In this document: positions 1 through 10,376 of the stretch, piece by piece
Layout of the letters: each line of letters starts with the position of its first letter
Numbering within the stretch: the stretch's first letter is position 1
Assembly (NCBI GenBank): GCA_011634665.1
Contig: WAEK01000006.1
Span: 2,920,001-2,984,000, forward strand
DNA: 64,000 nucleotides
Origin: Mortierella sp. BCC40632
Taxonomy: Eukaryota; Mortierellomycota; Mortierellomycetes; Mortierellales; Mortierellaceae
Reading direction: 5' to 3'
Made by a program: the position numbers and the translations under genes
Notes under the pieces: generated by a model
The model's input: the letters and a program-made list of their open reading frames with translations, nothing else
The model's database searches: none
Told to the model about the DNA's origin: nothing

Positions 1-3000
1 CGACAGGTTGCCGTGTGCCACCGGCAGGGATCTGCGGACCAGAGAGCTGAATCATGCCTTTGTTGATGTACACCATGCTACAATGAGAGAGAAAGCGTGT
101 GAGTGTAAAAGTTAATTGGACTGCTCGTAACAAGAGAACGTGCTCAGAGTAACAAAAAAAGCTCTCGGTGCATACCGTTTGCCAAACCTGAAACCGTGGT
201 CCACACAGGCCTTTTCTATCTTGTGCCAGTCAAAGAATGATTTGAATACCTGTGACTTGTTCGACTCTGGGCTTGTAACATTCTGAACATTGGTGAGAGG
301 CTGTCCCTGGACGTCTAAAATATCAAAATGGCCTGCCTTCTTGTTGCATAGTGTCTCGAATAGCTGTTGTGCGCCTAGAAGAAGGCCATGAAGGCTTCCT
401 GTCGCCATGTGCGGGCAAATCTTGCGTGCGTAATCCTTATGACCCAATAATCCAAGTATTGCATTTGAGATTAAGATCAGAGGCGCGTCGAGTGCAACAT
501 GTTGAGTGTGTGGACGGTAATTCCCTTCGACTGGACCTTTGTATCGCTTAGGGACGTAAGGTCGGAGGCAATTAACGATTCTCGTTACTACGGAGAGCTC
601 TTTGTCGGTAAAATCCTTGTCTTCAAAGGCAGATTCACGGACATGCTCAAGGGAGTAGTTAGTCCTGGTCGACGGCGACTCCAATAAGACTTTAGCTAAT
701 GCCTGTAGCGATGCGAGGCGTTTGCGATCTGGCTCCATGACTTTTGTGTCAACAGCGGTCGGGTTTGCGAGGATACTAGGTGCTTCAACATCCATGAGCT
801 GGTCTTGTGCAACTTGCATGTCTAACTCAAGCATCCTGAGCTCATATTCTCCATCCAGATCACTCGGTTCTTGCTCGTCCAACTCTTCCAACTCTTGTTC
901 GTCAAGCATGTCTTCGTCAGTAGTCATTTCGGGCATCGGCGGTAGAGGCTTGATTAGTGATGTGTCGCCCCCGCTCGGTGCAGTCTTAATGTCGTTCAGT
1001 CGTTGGATGTTGAGAATAAAGCGCCTGATGGCCGTATCCTGACTCTTCTGAAGACTGTCACACAGATGGTCGCACTCCTTCTTCATAGCATGTCGCCAGT
1101 GGGAGGCTGTCAGGCCTGACTGCTTCCTCTGCATCTCCTTCTTCGCCTTCTTTTTTTTTTTCTTCTTCTCTACGAATTTGGACTTATTCGCTTTTTGTTG
1201 CTGGCCGCTCGGTTCGGTGCAAGATGATACCTGAATAAGAACCTTAAAAGGTGGTCGAGGCTTTTGTTGAATCCGACTCCTTCCCACATGTTCGAGATCA
1301 TGGTAGCGCACTGGCGAAGATGAGCTTCCATAAGCTTTGTTGTACCCTCTCTTGCCGTGAATAGTGGGCGATGGTCAGATTCACGGGACAGTGACATAGA
1401 GAGATTGCTCCACTGCGGGTGGTCAGTACTGTCCTTGCGTGAGATGAGAGGGCCATTCTCAGCTGCTGTCGGGCCAGATGAGGATGATGAGATATTGACA
1501 ACCTTACGATCAGTGAAATGGGTGACAACTTTGGACAGGTGGTTTTGGGAAAACAGGTCCATAATGTCTTTATGAAAGTTTCCTTTGCCCGCCTCAATCG
1601 TGTCTTGAAGGCCCATGGGGAGAGGAGACACATCAAGGTACCTCTCCTCCTCTGGAACGGAGACCCCTTCTGGAAGCAGTTCAGACAGGTCGAGGCGGCC
1701 TGTTGTGCCATACAGATCCCCCCGGGCCACCTACAAGGAGTTAAGTAAAAATCAGTCACTACCTTACACCATGGCCATGTCGAATGTTAACAGCGATAGA
1801 CAGATGTGGAAGGTGTAACTTACTATCAAAGTCATCTTGTGCACTGTCGAATACATTTGCTCGACCATGTCCGACGTTGAGCGTTGCTGCGCGTCAAGCA
1901 GTTCAACAATGTGTTGCGTCCAGTTCTCCGAGTCATCTACTGCCATTTCATTGTCGCCATCGACATCGAAATCGTCTCGGAGAACTTGCCCCAGCGACAC
2001 GGAACATGACCTCCAATTTTTGGTGTCGGGCTCGTCATCATCGTCACCGGCGGTACCTGACGGAGCCAGTGGTCCAGTTTTTGCAATTTTCTTTCCAGTG
2101 GCCCTTACCGTCTCTGATTCCCTCATATCAAATGCGGCTGTCCAAATTGCATCGGCGTTGTTCTCCACTGTGGCTCGCCATAAAGTGATCACATCACTGT
2201 CAGCTGCAGCCCTCATGTCATTCTTTCAAATTTACCGAAGATCGCGAAATGATATCAGCGATGTTGTTCCGGTAGTAATCCTCCGCAAAAACGTCATCGT
2301 CCTTCTGGGGAGGACAGCCAAAGCGAGCTGAGTTTCCTTGAATGCGCTCTGGCGTTGTGATGAGGCTGCATCTCGGGTGTTCTTGTCTTGGTTGTTGACT
2401 GGAAGAACTTTGTGATGTCTGCTACTGCGTCCTCTTGAAGGCGCCGTAAGCTATTTTCAAGAGTCGATGAGAGAGTCAGTGGGCAGTGGTACAATTTTTA
2501 TGTTTTGTATGAGAGGTGAGAGTGGATTCTGCCTTACCATCCTTGTTTCAGAGCTTCAATCATGCTCGCTTTAGTGTCATCTGCCAACTTTCTCTTTTGT
2601 CGCAGCGGTTCCTTCCTCGCGTGGTCGCGATATGTCGCGCTTCTTCCCGGGTGAGGCGATACTGCGCTGTTCCTGCAGGGGGACGGTGACAACTGTGGTG
2701 AATTAAAAACTCGTTGTATGCGCCTCGTTGTTGCACGGTTGGTGAATTCTAAAACCAGGTACTCGCTTGTTCCGGCAATGCTATCTATGCAATGGAATAG
2801 GGCGCAGACCTTGGTGGGTTGGGGTGACACGCCAGAGACGGCAGGTCGAAAGACGCGTGGTTTCGCGCGATTCGAGAATAGGAAAATGGTGTACCCGAGA
2901 TTCTCGGCTACAAACTTGAATAAGAGGAGTGTCTTTGGCGGCACCAGAATTGGTTCTACCTCAGGGTCGTCCGTTGTGAGTCGCAAGTTGTAGGCTGGTG

Positions 3001-3289
3001 GCCCTGGCGTCAGGAAGGTGTCCACTAAGAATCGCCCAAGGGAATTCTGATTGCCAGTGTTCACGAAGACTCCGTGGTCCAGCAGACCTTTCAGGGCGCC
3101 ATTGGTGTTCTCGCGACAAACAAATCGCTGTCGACCAAGGCATGCTCTAGACGATCCAAAAAAAACTCTTTTGGGAACGGGAGTCGCGCCCATTTGGCGA
3201 TTGCTGCTTTCACCACCCGGCCATGGAGGAGGGTCGGCTCCTGGATTAATATTTGTCATCACAGGAACGATTTCGATGGTGACTGACAT
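1..3289 (-). pseudogene. Decayed multi-exon gene of unknown function, truncated by the left window edge
   Basis: I do not recognise a domain. The first exon is clean: ATG at 3289 (MSVTIEIVPVM), 250 codons, GT donor at 2537-2536. From about 2500 to 2230 protein-like sequence continues but changes frame twice by single bases, near 2385 (into NTRDAASSQRQSAFKETQ) and near 2308 (into KDDDVFAEDYYRNNIADII). Further coding blocks lie at 2216-1824 (WRATVENNADAIW; donor GTAAG), 1730-about 1200 (acceptor TTGTAG), about 1230-176 (acidic DEQELEELDEQEP stretch; donor GTATG) and 77-1 (MVYINKGMIQLSGP), which leaves the window. Another frame change near the A-tract at 1150-1160 separates blocks four and five. 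The bulk looks like an intracellular protein with Lys-rich and Asp/Glu-rich segments. The several frame breaks suggest a pseudogene, although indels in homopolymers of the assembly could mimic some of them. The exon order is inferred. Confidence 0.55.
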
Positions 3290-3437
3290 GATGGTACGTG
3301 GTGGGAGGGTGGTGGGAGGGTGGTGGAAGAGCGATAGATGGAGAGTGATAGATGGAGAGTGATAGATGAGGATGGAGGAGGAGGAAGAAGTGATGTAATG
3401 GAGGAGGAATGATGGAAGAAGAGTGATGGACGAGGAG

Positions 3438-3444
3438 TTATATA
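3438..3444 (-). promoter_or_regulatory. Candidate TATA box upstream of the decayed gene
   Basis: TATATAA on the minus strand lies about 150 bases before the ATG at 3289. The leader between them is CT-rich and carries short tandem repeats (CACTCTCCATCTAT-like, 3340-3365, and CCACCACCCTC, 3300-3325). The pogo element begins only about 50 bases further upstream, so it sits in or at the edge of this promoter. Confidence 0.4.
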
Positions 3445-3493
3445 GACGACTGTGGACACACAAACCTTGATGACCACGCTATTGATTTGAGTA

Positions 3494-3608
3494 CAGCAAA
3501 AAATTTTTTTTTTGCTGAAAAACATAAGAAGTTCAGCAAAAAAAATTGAGTTGAAAAATATAAGCGGGGTAATCTAAAATGTTTGGTGGAAATAAGTGCT
3601 CTCATCCC
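3494..3608 (+). repeat. Left terminal inverted repeat of the pogo-type element
   Basis: Pairs with 5615-5729. The outer 24 bases are themselves near-palindromic: CAGC, six A, ten T, GCTG (3494-3517). The arm further in carries GCTGAA and TTCAGC motifs in alternating orientation, a plausible set of transposase-binding sites (inference). Only the lengths of the A and T runs differ from the right end. Confidence 0.92.
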
Positions 3609-3630
3609 ATGCTTTCCCCCCCCCTCGGAT

Positions 3631-3666
3631 TGCTGAAAATGCTGAAAATGCTGAAAATGCTGAAAA
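3631..3666 (+). repeat. Four tandem copies of a 9-bp unit, TGCTGAAAA
   Basis: Units start at 3631, 3640, 3649 and 3658, just inside the left terminal repeat and directly beyond the transposase stop codon (3668-3670, minus strand). The unit repeats the TGCTGAAAA motif of the terminal repeat, so it may be an amplified binding site. No equivalent array is seen inside the right end. Confidence 0.85.
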
Positions 3667-3667
3667 T

Positions 3668-5554
3668 CTACTGCAGAAAAGAGTCTTTATTATTACCCCT
3701 ATCTACCATCTTTTCAAAATCATATCGAAAGAGTAGTTCTTTCAGCTCTTCTCGTAGTGCTTTATCCACGCAGCGTTTATCTCTCACCGCCTCGAGTCCC
3801 TTAAAGATACTGTCCCATTTCTCTGGGGTTGTATTGACGCTTGAGATCGCCTCACGTTCGGGGGTAATATTTCTCATTAAAGTGATCTTGGCCTCTTCGA
3901 TGGCCAGCTCTTGTTCTGTGGGTTGGTAGTGGCCATTTCCGATAACCTCGCCTTTGACTTTTGCTACAATCTGTTCAAAAAATGCCTTCTCTAATTTCTC
4001 CAGTTTAATATTAACTTGAGGCTCCACTGGACGATGGGCCTCTTCTCCTTCAGAGATAGGCCACTGACGAAGCCTCTTCTTCAATGCATCAGAGATGGTA
4101 GGCGTCTTCGCCCAGCAATGCCGGACAGTTGTTGGTTTGATGTGGGTCCACGCATAGGGAATCAACGTCCATGCCTCGCCACTTGAAGGATTTTTTTTTT
4201 TTCGACCATGCGGGCAATGGATGTACGGCGGGTAAGAGACTTCAGGTAAAAGTGCTTGAAGACAGCAATGATCCCTTGATCAAGCGGCTGTGTAATAGCA
4301 GTAGAGTTGGGAGGGAGTCGTTCGACTCTAAGATGAGTCCAATTCCTTCCCTCGTACCAATTGACTTCTCCATCTTTATGTTGAGGTGCCGAGTCCATAA
4401 GCAGGAGAGCTTTTTTTGTTAGTTGGCTATCAAACTTATCGAGCCATTTTATGAAGGTAGGACTTGTCATCCATCCGCTATCTGTCTTGTGCACCGCCAT
4501 CGGTACTCGTTCGTCGTGAATGATATTCCTAGCAATGTGCTTTTGCTACTCGGTGGTGTTAGCAATTGTTTTAAGACCCAACAATTTGAACTATTGCGCA
4601 CATATTGGCCGGTATGACTTACAAATGATGAGCGGTTGCAGTGAATCCATCTCTTTCTGCTTTAATAGCGACGAGCCCGTTGCGTTAAACACAAAAACAT
4701 GGCAGTTACCCTCGAGTTCCTTGCTGGTTTGCTACCAGCTTTAAACTCGGGTGTCGTGAGAGACCGCGTGACAAGCTCTGTCAGATGGAACCCGCACTCG
4801 TCGCAATTGTAGATGTCTTCTGGGTCATATTGGTCACAGATATCTCGAAGCTCTTGAAGCCGAGGCTGGATTGCAGGAACGTCTACGGAGCCTGCTTGAC
4901 CATGGAGTTGGACGTATGCAACATCGTATTTCTCTTTGAAAGCCGTGAAAAAAAGAACTGGATAGCGATTTGGTATTTTTTCAGTGTTTGGTGGCCATCT
5001 TCTCGCAAAATAATTAGAAACAGGTTGCCGGCATCCTTTAAAGACGTTCCGTTGACGGGTAGATTTTGTTTGCGTTGGCAGATGAGCCATTCGTAAAGAG
5101 ACTCCATTAGTAGTTCATCTTTTGATTTGACCACATTGAGTGCGCCTGAAGGGAGACGGCGCGAGGCTTCGGATATCTCTTTGTGGTTTCTCAACCAAAC
5201 AGAAAACGTCGTCTGTTTAATGTTGTAAAGCTTGCAAAAGGTTTCTTGACTCCAGGCCCGCAAAGTTTTAGGATCCTCAGAGGCACGCCTGTTGTGGGCC
5301 AGGAACTGGGCCACCAAAGCAGTTTTTTCCTCGAGCGAATATCTAACCTTGGAGGAGGCGTGCGTTGCAGCGGGTACTATGATATCCTGGAGTTGTCGGT
5401 TCTTCTTTGCATCTTCAATCTGCCAAGCAACCAGCTGAGCTCGTCGTTCTTGGAATACACTGAGGTCTGCTTGTGAGAGCTCTTTCTCGCTGACAGGCGC
5501 AAGCGCGCGAGCTCGCTTAGTACTGTAAGATTCGGTCTGCTGTTTTTTGGTCAT
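3668..5554 (-). pseudogene. Frameshifted pogo/Tigger-type transposase
   Basis: Translation would start at ATG 5554 (MTKKQQTESYSTKRAR). An N-terminal DNA-binding part follows with helix-turn-helix-like segments (YSLEEKTALVAQFLAHNRRA; FCKLYNIKQTTFSVWLRNH) and then a CENP-B-type second part. The DDE part reads YDPEDIYNCDECGF (first Asp region), LLLMDSAPQHKDGEV (second Asp) and LPPNSTAITQPLDQGIIAVF, the signature of DDE_1-type transposases. The frame breaks near 4950-4990 (A7/T7 tracts), again between about 4665 and 4500, and near 4190-4202 (A10 tract), after which the C-terminal part runs to the stop at 3668-3670. Small introns could explain one break but not all. The product is therefore probably inactive. 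Confidence 0.85.
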
Positions 5555-5614
5555 CTGGTAGCAGATGAGGGTGAGGGTGATGAAGACTGTTGGAATGCAA
5601 TGACAATGAGGGAG

Positions 5615-5729
5615 GGGATGAGAGCACTTATTTCCACCAAACATTTTAGATTACCCCGCTTATATTTTTCAACTCAATTTTTTTTGCTGAACTTCTTATG
5701 TTTTTCAGCAAAAAAAAAAATTTTTGCTG
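5615..5729 (-). repeat. Right terminal inverted repeat of the pogo-type element
   Basis: Inverted copy of 3494-3608. Its last 24 bases (5706-5729) read CAGC, eleven A, five T, GCTG and are followed directly by TA. Because of the inverted repeat, a short reading frame starting MFGGNKCSHP appears at both ends of the element; it is a by-product of the repeat. Confidence 0.92.
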
Positions 5730-5872
5730 TACATGGTTTGTGTTTTCCTTTCTTTGTTACGTTGTCCGGTTCCACCCAAGCACCTTTCCACATCCCTTTT
5801 TTCACCCGCTCTTCGACTATCCACAGTCTTCCCTTGGAATAGCTAACAATGGAGCGGTTAGGGCCGTACCCT

Positions 5873-7460
5873 ATCAAGGACTGTAGCCACTGTAATGATT
5901 GACTCCTCGGTTTGAGATGTGAGGGGCCACTCGCCAAGGAACGATTTCAAAAACAGTTCTTGGTAACATATGTTTGAACGCTCTGGATGAACTTCTAATT
6001 ATAGTTTCTACAAATGTTGTTCTCTAGCGAGGCACTTCGGGAAAAACGACAGGGAATGCATGATCCAGCCGTGAATATTCTCCGTGGTGATGGACCTCAA
6101 AGATTCTTTGATGCGACTCTCTACCGTCTCCGTCTTGTTGATTACACGACTCCCAAAACAGGACTTGACCTTGGACCAGCATTCCTCAATAGGATTCAAA
6201 AATGGTGAGTATCGTGACAAAGGGAGGCACCGATATCCACGCTGCTGAATGATGTCTGCAACACCATTGTGGATGGGCGCATTATCCATCACCAAGGTGC
6301 AGCCCTTCATCTCGGTTTTGTCCAATTGGTCCATGAGGCTAAAAACAAAGGCCCGAAAGCGCTTGGCTGTGGTTCCCTTTCGTTCATTTTCCGAACCAGT
6401 CCTCAATCTACTCTTCTTGCTCGTCGAAGCCGACTTTGGTAGAACAACAGTCATGTCAACGATACCCTGCACACAAATGGCTCCGATGACCGTGTAATTC
6501 TTGCCCTTGCTGTTTGGGACAAGCTGTGTTGCTCGCTCACCCTCTCTAGCCCATCCCACGCGACGAATGGTGTGCATGTTGAACCCTGCCTCGTCAATAA
6601 AGATACAGCGATTGACAAAATCGTTGTAATGGCCTGTCCATGCCTCGACCCAGTTGTATCGCTCATTGATGACACTCGGGTCGTTCCTGATCTGAGGAAT
6701 CTTGATAACACGTTTCAAGGATAAGCGACACTCATTCCTCATATGCGTGTAAATCGTTGATTTTGACACTTTCAAGGCTTGGAACTTCTCATTCAGGGTT
6801 TTATGAATGCTCTCAACTGTCAGGGTCGCCTGGTTTGCGACCAGTGACAGAATGAACTCTGTGTGCTCTTGTGTCAACTGCCTTTCGGGCTTCTTCGTCC
6901 TGGGGTTTCTCTTCAGCATCATTGAAAGCTCGACATCTGGGTTGTCCAGATAGCATCTAATGAATCGATATGCGGTGCTCCTAGGCAGGTTTGCGCGCCT
7001 TGCTGCCTTGTCCACCGACAAATCTTTGATCATGAATGCCTCGATCAGCGACTCAAGTTGCTTCTCTGAGGCTTTAGTGTACGTAGATCGAGGGCCACAC
7101 TTTTTATCTTTGGAGCTTGATCGGACGCCTTCTCCCTCCGACTACTAGGGTCAGAGGCAGAGGTGTTTTTGTGCTGGGCAGCCTGGAAGTCGTGTAAATC
7201 CATCAATGACCGCAGACGACTGTCATTCCTGGAGGTGTTGGAGTCAGCATTATGCTCAACGCCGGTGCCTTGGGACTGGATGAGCTGTGGTGCTGGGAAG
7301 GCCATTTCTAAAGTGATAAAGTTGTGCTCTTGCTCCTCCAAATTCTCTTATATTTCCCAAATTCCTTTATCGGACATCCCAAATATCTATGTTGGACATT
7401 CCAATTTTTCGAATCAACCATCCCAAAGAAAAAAAAATGCAGTAGGTCACGGTCCTTGAT
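5873..7460 (-). mobile_element. Tc1/mariner (IS630-like) element with short imperfect terminal repeats
   Basis: The transposase at 6008-7033 is flanked by imperfect inverted copies of a motif of about 25 bases: ATCAAGGACTGTAGCCACTG at 5873-5892 and, on the other strand, ATCAAGGACCGTGACCTACTG-like sequence ending at 7460. The match is partial and the expected TA duplication is clear only on the left (5872-5873), so the exact ends are uncertain. The element lies beside the pogo insertion, forming a small transposon cluster. Confidence 0.5.
6008..7033 (-). CDS. Tc1/mariner-IS630 superfamily transposase
   Basis: 341 residues from the first ATG. An N-terminal helix-turn-helix (DLSVDKAARRANLPRSTAYR) is followed by a second one (VSKSTIYTHMRNE). 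The DDE/D catalytic core reads CIFIDEAGFNMH, TLVMDNAPIH and SPFLNPIEECWSKVK; the second Asp and the Glu are separated by 32 residues. These residues are all present. The frame stays open upstream to about 7140 without an ATG (KDKKCGPRSTYTKASEKQ). A separate frame at 7341-7045 (MEEQEHNFITLEMAF) overlaps it and looks like the true N-terminus, so a single-base shift near 7130-7140 probably separates start and core. Whether the 341-residue form is made and active is open. Confidence 0.85.
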   Translation of the reverse strand: MIKDLSVDKAARRANLPRSTAYRFIRCYLDNPDVELSMMLKRNPRTKKPERQLTQEHTEFILSLVANQATLTVESIHKTLNEKFQALKVSKSTIYTHMRNECRLSLKRVIKIPQIRNDPSVINERYNWVEAWTGHYNDFVNRCIFIDEAGFNMHTIRRVGWAREGERATQLVPNSKGKNYTVIGAICVQGIVDMTVVLPKSASTSKKSRLRTGSENERKGTTAKRFRAFVFSLMDQLDKTEMKGCTLVMDNAPIHNGVADIIQQRGYRCLPLSRYSPFLNPIEECWSKVKSCFGSRVINKTETVESRIKESLRSITTENIHGWIMHSLSFFPKCLAREQHL

Positions 7461-7820
7461 TGCCCCCCCCTAAAAAGGCGTCTTCTAAGAGAAACTCTTA
7501 TATTTCCTGGCCCTCACCTCTTGTCCTTTTGATTTGAACTTCTCTCCCCTCCCCGTCTAACACATACGCGCTTATCTTTCTTGATATTGCTGGTAGCGCC
7601 ACTACTCTATAGTCCTCTCAAGCTGTTCAAATAGGAACAGTAAAAAGGTAATGTGGCAATATGACCGTGCACTTTTTTTTTTTTTTTAGTTCCAACGGCT
7701 ATGGGATCATTTGCTGAGGGGAATCAGGTACATTAAAAGGATATTAATCAGTGCGGATCAAATTGAGTGAACGGTTCCACTTTATAAGAAAAAAAAAAAA
7801 GACGAGACAAGAAACATTGA
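7461..7820. other. Gene-free spacer between the transposon and RABL3
   Basis: Holds a C8 tract at 7463-7470, a T16 tract at 7672-7687 and an A12 tract near 7789-7800. It presumably contains the 3' end of the RABL3 transcript. A decamer, ACTCTTATATTTCC, occurs near 7495 and again in slightly different form near 7348 inside the transposon. Nothing else seen. Confidence 0.5.
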
Positions 7821-9109
7821 CTACGACCGCGAGCCGCCGCTACCACCTGTAAAAACAGGCACACTCATGTTACTATATTGATTGAGCGCACTCCTGTTCT
7901 TTTCATGATGGGCTCGAAGGTTACTCTTGTACGGCATCGCCCCCATCGGTGAAGTCGATCTTCCTGCACCACCAGGGGGAGGGGTATCTCTGGTTTCACT
8001 AAAGGGTGAACCCGTCCGTGATGGAGTCGAGGTCGAAGCGACTGTTGAGGCTCCAGTAAAAGTAGCGAAATCCATAATGGGAATCGGGGATTCATGACCT
8101 TGTGATGCTGGGCTTTGTCGATGCGATGAGTTCACGGGTGGTGGTCTAGGGGTACTATAAGTAGGCGTTGGTGAGCGGTTGATACTAGAGCTGCCGTTGG
8201 TATATATTGGATTCTGGCCAGAGGCAGTTCGTGATCGACCCAGAGTGGATGCAGAGGAACCACGGTCAATAATTCGATTGAAGAACATATTAAAAGCGAT
8301 CGATGTTGAAGAATTGGGCATAAACTCGGATGGAGCAATAGCACAGAGTGTAATGGCCTCTCCATCGTATTTCGTCGCTAGGTCATTGGTCGTGGCAGTT
8401 GATAATCCAGATTGGTCATAGTTGGGCGCGAGATCCTTTTTTGTTCCGACAACCATCAGAGGCACACCGAGTCCATTGTCAAAATAGCCACCACCACTTG
8501 TATAGCTATAGTTGCCAGGCCCTGCAGCGGACCGTGAGCTCTCCATGTAGTCGCTGATCCACTTCCAGAGGTTATCGTAGCTCCTCCGGTTACACAAATC
8601 GTGGACAAGGATGATTCCATGGTAAGACACTCCGCTGTAGAATGCGTTCCTGGACTTGGGATGCCGCACTGCCGGAGATCCTGAGACGTCGTAAAATTCT
8701 ATAAATGATAGCGACTGCGACTGTTGCTGTTGTTGTTGCTGCTGTTGCTGTGACATGGATGGATCTACAGCGCTATTGTTTCGATAGAGGAGTGAAGGGA
8801 GTGCTGAACGGATTGATGCTGTTGCTGGAGCGGAAGGTGCCGCATTGGAGTGCAGGCGAACGTCCATATTACAGCCGACGGTTGGGTTGGGTACCCGCAA
8901 GGGTTCATTGTGACAGAGAATATGAACGAGGCTCGACTTGCCCTATAAAGCAAGAAAGAAAATACGACGACAAAGAGTATTGCGATGAGCTTTCACCTAC
9001 TTTCTGTGGTAAGTTTGTTATAAGGAAATAGATGGGAGCAAATAATAGTAAAAGTTACCACACCAGAGTCGCCAAGGACTAGTATCTTGACCGAGTTATC
9101 AATATCCAT
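7821..9109 (-). CDS. RABL3: Rab-like small GTPase RABL3
   Basis: Two exons, 9109..9059 and 8942..7821, give 390 residues. The intron runs GTAAC to TATAG. The small first exon is needed because the P-loop is split: GDSGV ends exon 1 and GKSSLVHILCHNEP starts exon 2, giving GDSGVGKS at residues 13-20. Family signatures follow: PTVGCNMDVRLH, IEFYDVSGS in the DxxG position, FYSGVSYHGIILVHDL and VVGTKKDL for guanine recognition. The sequence matches RABL3 rather than a classical Rab, and there is no C-terminal prenylation cysteine. Human RABL3 has about 236 residues; this protein has a polyglutamine insert before switch II and a Ser/Pro-rich C-terminal tail of about 160 residues. It probably acts as a cytosolic adaptor-type GTPase. 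It is divergent from the Rab3GAP gene 1.27 kb away. Confidence 0.9.
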
Positions 9110-9309
9110 TGAGAGGGGAAGAGGCTTGAAGGTGAAGGAGAGCGCGTGGGTGAGGAGGCTGGTCGGTCAAATAGTTTCAAGAGCAAGGGTAAAAGAGGAA
9201 TGACAATTGCAGGGAATTGGTGCCTTGGACGATGGAAGGGAGATGAAGAAAGAAAAGTGACAGATGATGCCCAAAAGAGATGCTCCATGAGAGAAACTCC
9301 TATTAGATT

Positions 9310-9990
9310 CTAAACGTCAACTTCAACACAGCCACTGGCTTGCACTTTGCGACTCCTCCTACAAATCAAGTTCAAGCAAGCATTCAAGTTTGCTGTTCGA
9401 CGGACACCTTTCCCTTTTCTTGGCTGAACAAGGTGCGGAGCATGAATATTGGCTGGAGGAAGGATCCTTTTGCTTAGCCTTCCAGAGACTATCTCTGACC
9501 TAGTCTCATGTAGGCCTCTTTTTTTTTTTTTTTTTTTTTTCACCACAGCAATCGTTGACATATCCTTGGCCTGCATTTCTTCTTCTTCTTTGCATTTGAT
9601 GCTGCCTTGCAACTGTAGTTCCTGGGACCGAAAATGTGAGAGGTGTTTGGAATTGCTCCTTTGAGCCATGGGGTAGATCCGTAGGTTCTTCTTCCTTGCG
9701 CCTATTCTCCTGACCTTGTCCATAGCCATCGCACACTTTGACACCTCATTTTTGACGAGATAAAAATTATCCACTTGACTGAATCGTTGCTTTTGGGCTT
9801 AGGAGGATTCGTTTGAAAGAGACGTCTGTTCACGGGTTGACCCATTTCTCGAACTCGTCAAGCTGCATCCATAAATGCGCAGACTATCTATCGAAAGAAA
9901 ATTCTCCAGAGCTTGAGAAAGAAAAAAGTCAATACTCTGCAACGTGTCCCCAATCATTACCTCTGGTTGGCAAAAGTCGATCCATTGCAC
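9310..9990 (-). other. Doubtful hypothetical reading frame in the RABL3-RAB3GAP1 spacer
   Basis: Two blocks of the same minus-strand frame, 9990-9802 and 9798-9310, are separated by one TAA at 9801-9799. The lower block is basic (DKVRRIGARKKNLRIYPMAQ; SGRLSKRILPPANIHAPHLV) and contains an in-frame run of lysines from the T24 tract at 9519-9540. I do not recognise it, there is no good start context, and the homopolymer could as well lie in an intron. It may be leader sequence of RABL3 or a small gene. Confidence 0.2.
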
Positions 9991-10376
9991 CCTTGTCAGT
10001 CCAAAAAAAAAAAAAAAAAATCAAGTGAGATTTCAGCTCTCCATTTTTCTGGTTTTCTTTTCGTTTCTTGGCAGTGATGACAATCATGTGGGGTTAGCCT
10101 AGGATAACAGAGAGCAAGAAGATTAACAAGAGAGTATGTGGATATCGTTGCCGCAGCTTTCTACTTCAATATAGCCATCCTTTGGGGTTGGTTGCGACCC
10201 TCTTCCGCCTCTTCTCTCAGCAGAAATCACGTGTGTGACCACTCGCCTCTCTGGGACAGCGGTTTTTTTAAGCTTTTACGACGAAGCATGGAATGGAACA
10301 AGAAACTTGCTCCATGTCCTCTTCTTCTTCGTGTTGACTCGACTCCTTCTCCAGTCCGCACAAGGGATACGCATTG

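Larger units (their letters stand above)
3494..5729 (-). mobile_element. pogo/Tigger-type DNA transposon (Tc1/mariner superfamily)
   Basis: A 2236-bp element is bounded by 115-bp terminal inverted repeats that match almost base for base. It is flanked by TA dinucleotides at 3492-3493 and 5730-5731, the target-site duplication expected for this superfamily. The outermost bases are CAGCAAAAA. The interior carries a minus-strand DDE transposase with several frameshifts, so this copy is probably not autonomous. The near-identity of the two ends suggests a fairly recent insertion or homogenised ends. The element lies just upstream of the decayed gene at 1-3289 and is separated by about 140 bases from a second DNA transposon. 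Confidence 0.92.

Noticed and set aside
3579..5644. Frames beginning MFGGNKCSHP at both transposon ends
   Set aside because: The shared start is a consequence of the inverted repeats; the right one merely adds residues before the true transposase ATG.
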